A stretch of 5,023 bases of DNA from positions 1-5,023 of the forward strand of contig DAOWOF010000182.1 in NCBI GenBank assembly GCA_030642205.1, read 5' to 3'. This DNA comes from Desulfobacteraceae bacterium (GTDB lineage Bacteria; Desulfobacterota; DSM-4660; Desulfatiglandales; Desulfatiglandaceae). The first letter of the stretch is position 1. The number at the start of each line of letters is the position of its first letter. A program made the translations under genes and the position numbers. Positions 1 to 5,023 of the stretch are shown in pieces. Below the pieces are notes generated by a model. It was given only the letters and a program-made list of their open reading frames with translations. It was not told the DNA's origin and searched no databases.

Positions 1-519
1 GGAGAGTCTCCTTCAATTATCCTGGAGGAATGGGTCTATGAGGCCCATGATGCAGGATTTTCAAAAGCAGTTCTTTTGCCTTCAGATCAGGTAATAACTG
101 CCCCCTGGGTATATCTTAAATGTAAATTCGGTTGTGCTTTATATGGCAAAAATCTCCAGTGCCCACCCCATAGTCTTAAATGGCAGGAAACCAGAGATAT
201 CCTTAATTCATATACCTCTGCCCTGCTTCTTGAGGGCAGCCCGCCGGGGAAAGAATTTCATACCAGGCTGCTGAATCTGGAAAAACAGGCTTTTCTCAAG
301 GGGTTTCATAAGGCATTTGTCTTTGGGGCCGGATTCTGCCCTGTCTGCGCCAGGTGCCCGGAAAATGGAATATGCCGTCATCCTGACCAGGCAAGACCCT
401 CCATGGAAAGCGCTGGAATTGATGTCTATGGCACTGCCCGTAATGCAGGGATATCCCTTGAACCACTGGCTGATAAAGGGCAGTATGTGAAATATATGGG
501 GCTCTTGCTGTTAGAGTAG
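1..519 (+). CDS. DUF2284 (COG5423-like) predicted metal-binding protein, 5' partial
   Basis: The reading frame is open from the first base of the window to the TAG at 517-519, so 172 residues are visible and the true start lies upstream. A TTG at 76 is an internal Leu codon, because recognisable sequence continues upstream of it. Seven cysteines are arranged as in DUF2284 proteins: C41 and C45 (CKFGC), C54 (CPPHS), then C113, C116, C119 and C125 in GFCPVCARCPENGICRHP. These are followed by the family-typical ARPSMESAGIDVYGTARNAG stretch at 131-150. The pattern suggests binding of Fe-S clusters or another metal, but the biochemical function of the family is not established. No signal peptide or membrane segment is visible, so it is probably cytoplasmic. 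DUF2284 proteins are usually about 170-200 residues, so only a short N-terminal piece should be missing. The next gene starts 27 bp downstream on the same strand, so the two are probably co-transcribed. Confidence 0.85.
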   Translation, partial: GESPSIILEEWVYEAHDAGFSKAVLLPSDQVITAPWVYLKCKFGCALYGKNLQCPPHSLKWQETRDILNSYTSALLLEGSPPGKEFHTRLLNLEKQAFLKGFHKAFVFGAGFCPVCARCPENGICRHPDQARPSMESAGIDVYGTARNAGISLEPLADKGQYVKYMGLLLLE

Positions 520-546
520 TGTCCATCAGTGAATGAGAAAAAATAG

Positions 547-1869
547 ATGCGGATCCTTTTGGTACAAACCCCAACTTCCCATTTCGGAGCGGGAGAGAAA
601 GTCTATCCCCTCGGATTGGCCCGGCTTGCGAGCCTTATTTTCTATCCTCATACCAAGTCTGTCCTTGACATGAATCTTTTGCCTGACCCCTGGCCGGAAC
701 TAAAGAAAAAACTTTTGGAATTCAGGCCTGATATGGTTGCCCTTTCTTTTAGAAACCTTGATCCTCTGGGAGGACATCAGGTCTCCTATCTGTCATCTTT
801 AAAGACCTCTGCCCGCCTGATCCGCAGATTATTGCCCAAGACCAGGATATGGGCAGGAGGGCCGGCCTTTACCCTTTTTGGAAAGAGGCTCATGAAAGAG
901 GTTCCGGAACTTGATGGAGGCTTGATTGGCGAGGGAGAAGCTACCTTTCCCCGATTATTGTCCCCTTCCCTTGTTCCAGACAATATTCCAGGTCTGATTT
1001 ACAGGTCAAAAGGAGATGTGAAAAAAAATTCTTCCCGATCTGAGGTGATCATGGATGAGCTTCCTCATCTGGATATTGATGCTTTTTCCCCAAAGGCCTA
1101 TGTGAATGGCAATAACTATGTCGCTGCCATGGGCATTGAAGGCAAAAGAGGTTGTGATCTGCACTGTGCCTATTGTCTCTATCCCGCGCTGGGCGGGAGA
1201 AAGATGAGACTTCGGAGCCCGCGATTAATTGTTGATGAAATGGAGGCACTTTATAAAGAGCATGGTCTCACTCTCTTTCACTTTACTGATTCGGTCGTAA
1301 ATCGGCCAGAAGATCATTTTGAAGCAGTTTGCAGGGAAATCCTGAATCGAAGGCTGAACCTCACCTGGACCGGTTTTTTCCGCGAAGATACCTTGACGGA
1401 AAGATCCCTTGACCTGGCCCTGAACGCTGGATTAATAGCAATCTATTTTTCCGCAGATGCCTTGAATCGACATGGCTTACATATTTTAAAGAAGTCCCTT
1501 ACCAGGAGTGATATCCTTAATGCCGCAAGGATTACTGCCAAATACGGGGTTCTCACCATGTCTCATTTTTTGATAAATCTGCCTGGAGAAACCTCCTTGG
1601 ATCAAAAAGAATCTTTGGAACTATTAGAGCAGATCCTTGCGATCCACGAACCAGTGGGTAATCTGGGGGCGATTATCTTTAATAATATACGCCTCTATCC
1701 CGATGCCCCGCTTACCAGAAAGATTATAAATGAGGGTCTAATCGACCCTGAAACGGATTTGCTATATCCGTTTTATTATAATCCTCCCAGGTTTGCCCAT
1801 GTGCTCCATGAAATGGAGGCCCTGTGTCATGAGGCAGGGGTATTTTCAAGACTAAAAATAAGCGATTAA
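547..1869 (+). CDS. B12-binding-type radical SAM protein (possible BzaD-like)
   Basis: This 440-residue protein starts at the ATG at 547; the ribosome binding site is weak. Residues 1-140 resemble the Rossmann-like cobalamin-binding domain of B12-dependent radical SAM enzymes: MRILLVQTPTS at the N terminus, then an AGGP segment (103-106) and IGEGE (127-131). The base-off DxHxxG motif is not visible, as in some members of the class. The radical SAM core carries the canonical CX3CX2C cluster motif at C203, C207 and C210 (GCDLHCAYC), which should bind a [4Fe-4S] cluster and SAM. A late barrel strand has NLPGETS (344-350). Such enzymes often methylate unreactive carbons or do other anaerobic radical chemistry in the cytoplasm. 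The opening (TPTSHFGAGEKVYPLGLARL) reminds me of BzaD, the radical SAM protein of anaerobic benzimidazole (B12 lower ligand) synthesis. I hold that at roughly one in three, because no other bza or cob gene is visible. The stop is a TAA at 1867. Confidence 0.85.
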   Translation: MRILLVQTPTSHFGAGEKVYPLGLARLASLIFYPHTKSVLDMNLLPDPWPELKKKLLEFRPDMVALSFRNLDPLGGHQVSYLSSLKTSARLIRRLLPKTRIWAGGPAFTLFGKRLMKEVPELDGGLIGEGEATFPRLLSPSLVPDNIPGLIYRSKGDVKKNSSRSEVIMDELPHLDIDAFSPKAYVNGNNYVAAMGIEGKRGCDLHCAYCLYPALGGRKMRLRSPRLIVDEMEALYKEHGLTLFHFTDSVVNRPEDHFEAVCREILNRRLNLTWTGFFREDTLTERSLDLALNAGLIAIYFSADALNRHGLHILKKSLTRSDILNAARITAKYGVLTMSHFLINLPGETSLDQKESLELLEQILAIHEPVGNLGAIIFNNIRLYPDAPLTRKIINEGLIDPETDLLYPFYYNPPRFAHVLHEMEALCHEAGVFSRLKISD

Positions 1870-2028
1870 ATATGCTATGGGATAATGAATATCTTTTGAA
1901 GGCTCCGGGAGTATAAAAAAACCATGAGATTGATTCCCTTGAGTCTATGCCTGGAGGTATGCGAAAAAACTTTTAAGGAATCGGAAAAAAGGACGATATT
2001 TATTAAAGAAAGCAAACTAACAGCGGAC

Positions 2029-2050
2029 AGCTCTTTACAAAGAGCTTTTT
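2029..2050 (+). terminator. Probable intrinsic terminator
   Basis: AGCTCTTT (2029-2036) and AAAGAGCT (2039-2046) are perfect inverted repeats; a realistic fold pairs six or seven base pairs around a TACA or TTACAA loop. T residues fill 2046-2050 directly after the stem. There is no matching A-run on the left side, so it should act on the + strand only. It would end the transcript of the upstream two-gene unit, though it sits about 160 bp beyond the radical SAM stop. The stem is AT-rich and therefore weak. It could alternatively belong to the leader of the following gene. Confidence 0.5.
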
Positions 2051-2108
2051 CTCCGAACATGAAATAAAAATTGTTCCTTACGATTAAATTCATTAAAGAA
2101 CCGACTCC

Positions 2109-2116
2109 AGGGGAGG
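2109..2116 (+). promoter_or_regulatory. Strong Shine-Dalgarno site of the V4R-like gene
   Basis: AGGGGAGG lies six bases before the ATG at 2123. It is by far the best ribosome binding site in the window. It fixes the start codon and suggests efficient translation of this small protein. Confidence 0.8.
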
Positions 2117-2122
2117 TCGACA

Positions 2123-2659
2123 ATGGCTGAAGTAAGAGGAAACCTTATCAATTTAACAGGCGCATTAATGAGCTTTTATCCAGAAGCTCAAAAGAAAGCT
2201 GATGATATCTTGTTCAAGGAATCTGATATACATTGGGAGGATATTACAATTGACGATTGGGTAGATGCTAAAGTGTGGGATGCATTCATGAATGCTTATA
2301 TGGAGGGTTCTATCTCAGGCGAAAAGGCATTGATTACTTTGGGGAGAAGAATCTATCCAGGCATAAAAGACGCAGGACAGATTCCTCCTGAAATTGATAC
2401 TCCATTAAAAATGCTGAAATTTGAAGGAGAAGGTTTTAAGATATATCATCGTGGTCCGGATGTAAAACCCAGAAATTTCTTGCGCCTGAATGACGGAGAT
2501 GTATTGGTAGAAGCCCCATCTCCCGGTTATAATTGTAAAGTTATTGAGGGTGTATTTCAAGGTATAGTGGAGATGTTTGGTATTAAAAGCGTAAAAGTAA
2601 ACCAGACTAAATGCGTAAAACAGGGCGATAATACATGTGAATACCACATTACCTGGTAG
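2123..2659 (+). CDS. V4R-like (4-vinyl reductase domain) small sensor-type protein
   Basis: This is a soluble protein of 178 residues with no signal peptide or membrane helix. Its C-terminal half (about 105-178) resembles V4R/heme-NO-binding-type domains: C138 opens an EGVFQGIVEMFG helix (142-153), then a strand SVKVNQTKC with C164, then QGDNTCEYHITW with G168, D169 and C172. The C...GD..C ending is the usual V4R signature. V4R domains bind small molecules such as hydrocarbons or tetrapyrrole intermediates and often serve as sensory modules. Here there is no attached output domain, so the role (sensor, ligand carrier or partner-binding protein) is unknown. The N-terminal about 100 residues are acidic and look helical (MNAYMEGSISGEKALITLGRR region), and I do not recognise them as a separate domain. 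C138, C164 and C172 are its only cysteines and could bind a metal. The gene appears to be its own transcription unit, with a terminator-like hairpin upstream and another hairpin just after its stop. Confidence 0.65.
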   Translation: MAEVRGNLINLTGALMSFYPEAQKKADDILFKESDIHWEDITIDDWVDAKVWDAFMNAYMEGSISGEKALITLGRRIYPGIKDAGQIPPEIDTPLKMLKFEGEGFKIYHRGPDVKPRNFLRLNDGDVLVEAPSPGYNCKVIEGVFQGIVEMFGIKSVKVNQTKCVKQGDNTCEYHITW

Positions 2660-2670
2660 TATCCTGATTC

Positions 2671-2695
2671 ATTCATCGCCAGGTACGGCATGAAT
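2671..2695 (+). other. Stem-loop just after the V4R-like gene
   Basis: ATTCAT (2671-2676) pairs with ATGAAT (2690-2695), and GCC (2678-2680) with GGC (2687-2689). One C (2677) is bulged, and the loop is AGGTAC (2681-2686). An alternative register pairs TGATTCAT (2665-2672) with ATGAATCA (2690-2697). It begins 11 bases after the stop codon and has no T-run, so it is more likely a 3'-end stabiliser, a weak or factor-dependent terminator, or part of the structured region before the next gene. Confidence 0.45.
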
Positions 2696-2700
2696 CATTC

Positions 2701-2776
2701 CTTCGCATGTTTGCGGGGTGAGATCTCGACAAGGGTTCAAGGCTGCAAATACGTTTTGCGTGTACCATTAGGTACA
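2701..2776 (+). promoter_or_regulatory. Hairpin cluster upstream of the PEP-CTERM gene, possible leader
   Basis: Three further stem-loops follow in this otherwise gene-free 157-bp stretch. CTTCGCA (2701-2707) pairs with TGCGGGG (2712-2718) using two G-U pairs. GCAAA (2745-2749) pairs with TTTGC (2755-2759). TGTACC (2761-2766) pairs perfectly with GGTACA (2771-2776) around the loop ATTA. An eight-base palindrome, GAGATCTC, lies at 2720-2727. No known riboswitch core is recognisable and no clear promoter is visible. The region could be a structured 5' leader or a set of protein-binding sites; that is inference. Confidence 0.3.
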
Positions 2777-2816
2777 TAGCATCCTGAAATATTATCTGAA
2801 AGGGCAAGGTAAAAAC

Positions 2817-3398
2817 ATGAAAAACTTATTGGTAAGCAAAGTAATATTTTTTTTGATTCTTTTTTATTTCTTTATTCCAGGACAGTCATCTGCCAGTCAA
2901 ATAACATTCTTTGATTATGAGTATGATCATGCTATTGATATGTCCGAAACAGGTTCCCTTTGGAAAGATCAATATGAATGGATAAGAATTGATTATGACA
3001 GCATTGATTGGGAATCTATTAATTCAGCTACTTTATCAATTAAGCTCAGTGATGATTTTGACCTTTTCCCTGCATTTGAATTTGCCCAAATAGAACAAAT
3101 TGAGACTGATATCTTTCCAGGTTTATTCGTAGAAGAGGTAGATAGCAAAAGTCCATCATGGTACTGGAATATTGATGCTGTAAGCTATCTGAATATTGGT
3201 GACTCCACCAATACCCTGGATATCCTGCTGCAAGCCGAACAAGGTGACTTTGAGTACCATAATGCCAGATTGATCGTTGACTATAACGAAACAAACGAGC
3301 CTGTGCCTGAGCCAGCCACTGTCCTCCTTCTGGTTATAGGTTTAACTTGGCTAATAATGTATAGAAAGAAATTTAAAAAAATAGACATAGCAGGGTAA
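2817..3398 (+). CDS. PEP-CTERM sorting domain protein, secreted, unknown function
   Basis: This 193-residue exported protein starts at the ATG at 2817; AAGG at 2806-2809 is its ribosome binding site. Residues 1-27 form a signal peptide: K2, K8, a long hydrophobic core (VIFFLILFYFFI) and a likely cleavage site near SSAS (24-27). The mature part (28-160) is acidic, rich in Asp, Tyr, Trp and Ile and free of cysteine. Its alternating pattern (SATLSIKLSDD, TLDILLQAEQ, ARLIVDY) suggests a beta-sandwich. The C terminus is a full PEP-CTERM signal: VPEPAT at 163-168, a hydrophobic helix to about 181 and a basic tail (YRKKFKK, 182-188). Such proteins are recognised by exosortase (EpsH/XrtA family), cut near the PEP motif and sent to the outer surface or biofilm matrix. 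No exosortase or exopolysaccharide gene lies in this window, so those genes must be elsewhere. The specific function of the mature domain is not recognisable. Confidence 0.85.
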   Translation: MKNLLVSKVIFFLILFYFFIPGQSSASQITFFDYEYDHAIDMSETGSLWKDQYEWIRIDYDSIDWESINSATLSIKLSDDFDLFPAFEFAQIEQIETDIFPGLFVEEVDSKSPSWYWNIDAVSYLNIGDSTNTLDILLQAEQGDFEYHNARLIVDYNETNEPVPEPATVLLLVIGLTWLIMYRKKFKKIDIAG

Positions 3399-3416
3399 AG
3401 ATAGTAATACACCTTG

Positions 3417-3425
3417 TGGCATAAT
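3417..3425 (+). promoter_or_regulatory. Candidate extended -10 promoter
   Basis: TGGCATAAT contains a TGN extension followed by CATAAT, five of six matches to the sigma-70 -10 hexamer (3420-3425). No good -35 box is visible, which extended -10 promoters can tolerate. The start point would fall near 3431-3433, at the first base of the inverted repeat that follows. It would then drive a structured leader or small RNA and possibly the helicase gene. The evidence is motif-only. Confidence 0.35.
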
Positions 3426-3432
3426 GATCACA

Positions 3433-3501
3433 CCTCATTGATGATAGTTTTTTTCAAAATTAAGCTATCACCCTGGTTTATCAGGATCAATGAGGTTTTT
3501 T
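3433..3501 (+). terminator. Three-way-junction terminator, possible leader attenuator or small RNA
   Basis: An outer stem of ten perfect base pairs joins CCTCATTGAT (3433-3442) to ATCAATGAGG (3486-3495) and is followed at once by six T residues (3496-3501), so it qualifies as an intrinsic terminator on the + strand. Inside it are two more stems: GATAG (3443-3447) with CTATC (3465-3469) around a 17-base loop with seven T residues, and CCTG (3472-3475) with CAGG (3482-3485) around a six-base loop. Only two bases (3470-3471) are unpaired at the junction. The simple reading is the terminator of the PEP-CTERM gene, whose stop lies 34 bases before the stem. The branched shape, the promoter candidate ending eight bases before it, and the RNA helicase start 51 bases after the T-run make a leader attenuator or a roughly 70-nt small RNA possible. 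Confidence 0.7.
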
Positions 3502-3552
3502 AGTATATTTTTTTGCATTTATGCAAGAGACTCATTAGAAACAGAGAAATAC

Positions 3553-4809
3553 ATGACAAACAAAAAAACATTTAATGACCTTGGATTTTCAGCAAAAGTG
3601 CTGGACTCAATTAATGAAAAAGGGTTTGAAGAGCCAACCGCAATTCAGACCATAACTATTCCTGTAATGCTAAGAGATGATACTAATATCATCGCACAGG
3701 CCCAGACAGGTACAGGCAAAACAGCTGCCTTTGGATTACCTTTGGTAGAAATGGTTAAGACAGATTCCAAATCAGTTCAGGCTCTAATTCTGGTTCCTAC
3801 ACGCGAGTTAGCCATTCAGGTATCAGAAGAAATTAATTCACTAAAAGGAAATAAAGGCCTCAAAATAATACCAATATATGGTGGCCAATCTATTGATCAG
3901 CAGTTTCGCAGCCTGAAAAAAGGTGTGCATATTATAGTTGGGTCCCCAGGAAGGATAATTGATCATCTTAACAGAAAGACACTAAAGCTTGAAAAAATTG
4001 AGCACCTGATACTTGATGAAGCAGATGAAATGCTAAATATGGGATTCATCGAAGATATAGAAGAAATAATGAAGCATACAAATTCTGCCAAAAGAATCCT
4101 GATGTTTTCTGCAACAATGCCAGAGAGGATAAAGGCCCTTGCATACAAATATATGGCCAATTATGAGTTTCTTACTGTTAAAAAAGAAAAGCTGACAAAT
4201 AATCTAACGGAGCAAATATATTTTGAGGTAAAAGCATCTGATAAATTTGAGGCACTATGCAGGATAATTGATATTGAAGATGTTTTTTATGGATTGATTT
4301 TCTGCAGAACAAAGAGAGATGTTGATTTTGTTGTAAGTCATTTAATAGATAGAGGATATAACGCAGAAGCTATTCATGGAGATTTTTCACAGATACAAAG
4401 AGAAAGGACTCTGGATGCATTTAAGAAACAAAGAATCAATATCCTTGTTGCAACAGATGTTGCCGCACGTGGAATTGATGTTAATAATCTCTCCCACGTT
4501 ATAAACTATTCACTGCCTCAAGATCCTGAATCGTATGTTCATCGGATAGGTCGAACAGGAAGGGCTGGGAATGAGGGTACTGCTATTACGTTTATTACTC
4601 CTAGTGAGTATAAGCGACTGATGTTCATACGGCAGATCGCAAAGACTGATATTAAAAAATCAAAACTACCAAGTGTAAAAGATATTATTAAAGCCAAAAA
4701 GAAAAAGATAGATGATGACCTGGCTGCTATTCTTGAAGATAAAATTGATAATAAATATCATAGGTGGGCGAAGAAATTGCTTAAGGATATAATCCAACAG
4801 AAATATTAG
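3553..4809 (+). CDS. DeaD/CsdA-type DEAD-box RNA helicase core, truncated by a frame break
   Basis: This is an ATP-dependent RNA helicase that unwinds RNA duplexes in ribosome assembly, mRNA turnover or cold adaptation. I chose the ATG at 3553 (418 residues; weak AGAG four bases long, six before it) because family similarity begins at MTNKKTFNDLGF. The upstream in-frame ATG at 3490 lies inside the terminator stem and would add 21 atypical residues. With this numbering the motifs are all intact: Q motif F7-Q32, I AQTGTGKT 50-57, Ia PTRELA 82-87, Ib GSPGR 130-134, II DEAD 155-158, III SAT 186-188, IV IFCRTK 249-254, V ATDVAARGID 300-309, VI HRIGRTGRAG 330-339. Both RecA-like domains should therefore be functional. 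The frame ends at a TAG (4807-4809) after six residues (IQQKY region) that do not fit the family, while the normal C-terminal sequence continues in another frame. Full-length relatives run to roughly 500-600 residues and include an RNA-binding domain. The gene symbol is left empty because deaD and csdA are not separable here. Confidence 0.9.
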   Translation: MTNKKTFNDLGFSAKVLDSINEKGFEEPTAIQTITIPVMLRDDTNIIAQAQTGTGKTAAFGLPLVEMVKTDSKSVQALILVPTRELAIQVSEEINSLKGNKGLKIIPIYGGQSIDQQFRSLKKGVHIIVGSPGRIIDHLNRKTLKLEKIEHLILDEADEMLNMGFIEDIEEIMKHTNSAKRILMFSATMPERIKALAYKYMANYEFLTVKKEKLTNNLTEQIYFEVKASDKFEALCRIIDIEDVFYGLIFCRTKRDVDFVVSHLIDRGYNAEAIHGDFSQIQRERTLDAFKKQRINILVATDVAARGIDVNNLSHVINYSLPQDPESYVHRIGRTGRAGNEGTAITFITPSEYKRLMFIRQIAKTDIKKSKLPSVKDIIKAKKKKIDDDLAAILEDKIDNKYHRWAKKLLKDIIQQKY

Positions 4810-5023
4810 CTGCTATTCTTGACTATTGTTTTGAAGAAGAACTCAATCCTGATGCCTATGGAGAAATAGAAGAGGTTAGTGCAAGAGGAAAACAACTTGA
4901 TAAACAGGGCAAAGCAAGACTTTTTGTCGCAATTGGCAAGAAAGATAAAATTAATGCCAAAAAGCTTGTTGAGCTTATTTCAAGCAGAGTTTCAATTAAG
5001 CCTAAACAGATCAGTGACATACA
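4791..5023 (+). pseudogene. Out-of-frame C-terminal part of the DEAD-box helicase with DbpA-like RNA-binding domain, 3' partial
   Basis: In the -1 frame relative to the helicase core, codons from AAT at 4791 to the window end read without a stop for 77 codons. They start NPTEILAAILDYCFEEELNP, which is the expected DeaD linker after the core's KKLLKDI. From about 4911 the reading GKARLFVAIGKKD, then KKLVELI and KPKQISDI, is the DbpA-type RNA-binding domain (PF03880-like) that binds structured RNA in this subfamily. No start codon with a ribosome binding site precedes it, so it is not an independent gene. It is the displaced tail of the same gene. The frame is closed by TAA at 4782-4784 on the left, so the shift must lie between 4785 and 4806. 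The gene end lies beyond the window. Either the sequence has an error here or the allele encodes a helicase without its RNA-binding tail. Confidence 0.85.

Larger units (their letters stand above)
1870..2122. other. Intergenic region between the radical SAM and V4R-like genes
   Basis: These 253 bases hold no convincing gene. A 47-codon + strand frame from the ATG at 1924 to the TAA at 2065-2067 has no good ribosome binding site, runs through the terminator hairpin and resembles no family I know. The supported contents are the hairpin with T-run at 2029-2050 and the Shine-Dalgarno sequence at 2109-2116. The promoter of the next gene should lie between about 2050 and 2100, but no good -35/-10 pair is visible there. 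Confidence 0.6.

Noticed and set aside
76..519. TTG at 76 as the start of the DUF2284 gene
   Set aside because: The frame is open and protein-like from base 1, and the TTG is an ordinary Leu codon within it. The start is outside the window.
1924..2067. 47-codon + strand frame
   Set aside because: It has no convincing ribosome binding site, overlaps the terminator hairpin and has no recognisable motif.
2071..2099. Sigma-70 promoter before the V4R-like gene (TTGTTC and TAAAGA, 17 bp apart)
   Set aside because: Each hexamer matches only three of six consensus bases, which is no better than chance in AT-rich sequence.
1875..2123. 82-codon minus-strand frame across the intergenic region
   Set aside because: Its start would be a TTG antisense to the strong ribosome binding site of the V4R-like gene. 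It has no binding site of its own and no recognisable family features.
2733..2746. Sigma-54 type -24/-12 element before the PEP-CTERM gene
   Set aside because: GG and GC have the right spacing and CTGCA resembles the -12 box, but the -24 half (AGGGTT) matches the TGGCAC consensus poorly.
3513..3526. TTGCA/TGCAA hairpin in the helicase leader
   Set aside because: A five-base-pair AT-rich stem is too weak to call as a feature. It could be a minor part of the leader fold.
3963..4160. Minus-strand frame within the helicase
   Set aside because: It lies antisense to conserved DEAD-box motifs and is Ser/Ile-rich low-information sequence typical of a shadow frame.
4785..4806. Programmed -1 ribosomal frameshift site in the helicase gene
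   Set aside because: No X XXY YYZ heptamer occurs in the short window where both frames are open, and I see no obvious stimulatory hairpin immediately downstream.

Overview
This 5 kb window looks like a chromosomal segment of an anaerobic, probably Desulfobacterota-like (deltaproteobacterial) bacterium. The phylum is an inference from gene content: a cysteine-rich DUF2284 protein, a B12-binding-type radical SAM enzyme, a V4R-like small-molecule-binding protein and a PEP-CTERM exported protein. All supported genes lie on the + strand. No tRNA, rRNA, CRISPR array, IS element or integrase is visible.

Layout. (1) 1-1869: a two-gene unit. The 5'-truncated DUF2284 protein is followed after 27 bp by a full-length radical SAM protein with an N-terminal cobalamin-binding-like region. 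This part is visibly richer in G and C than the rest. (2) 1870-2122: an intergenic stretch with a probable intrinsic terminator (2029-2050) and a very strong Shine-Dalgarno sequence for the next gene. (3) 2123-2659: a 178-residue protein with a C-terminal V4R-like Cys/Gly-Asp/Cys signature. (4) 2660-2816: a gene-free stretch packed with short hairpins. (5) 2817-3398: a secreted PEP-CTERM protein of unknown function. (6) 3399-3552: an extended -10 promoter candidate placed directly before a 63-nt inverted-repeat structure that folds as a three-way junction and ends in six T residues. (7) 3553 to the window end: a DeaD/CsdA-type DEAD-box RNA helicase whose frame is broken by an apparent one-base deletion near 4791. 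The RecA-like core ends at a stop at 4807-4809, while the rest of the linker and the DbpA-like RNA-binding domain continue in the -1 frame to the window edge.

How the genes work together. Only the first two genes look like a co-transcribed functional pair, probably in anaerobic cofactor or metal-dependent chemistry. The other three appear to be separate transcription units. The two observations most worth following are the frame break in the helicase and the structured RNA just upstream of it. I found no clear evidence of an undescribed multi-gene system.
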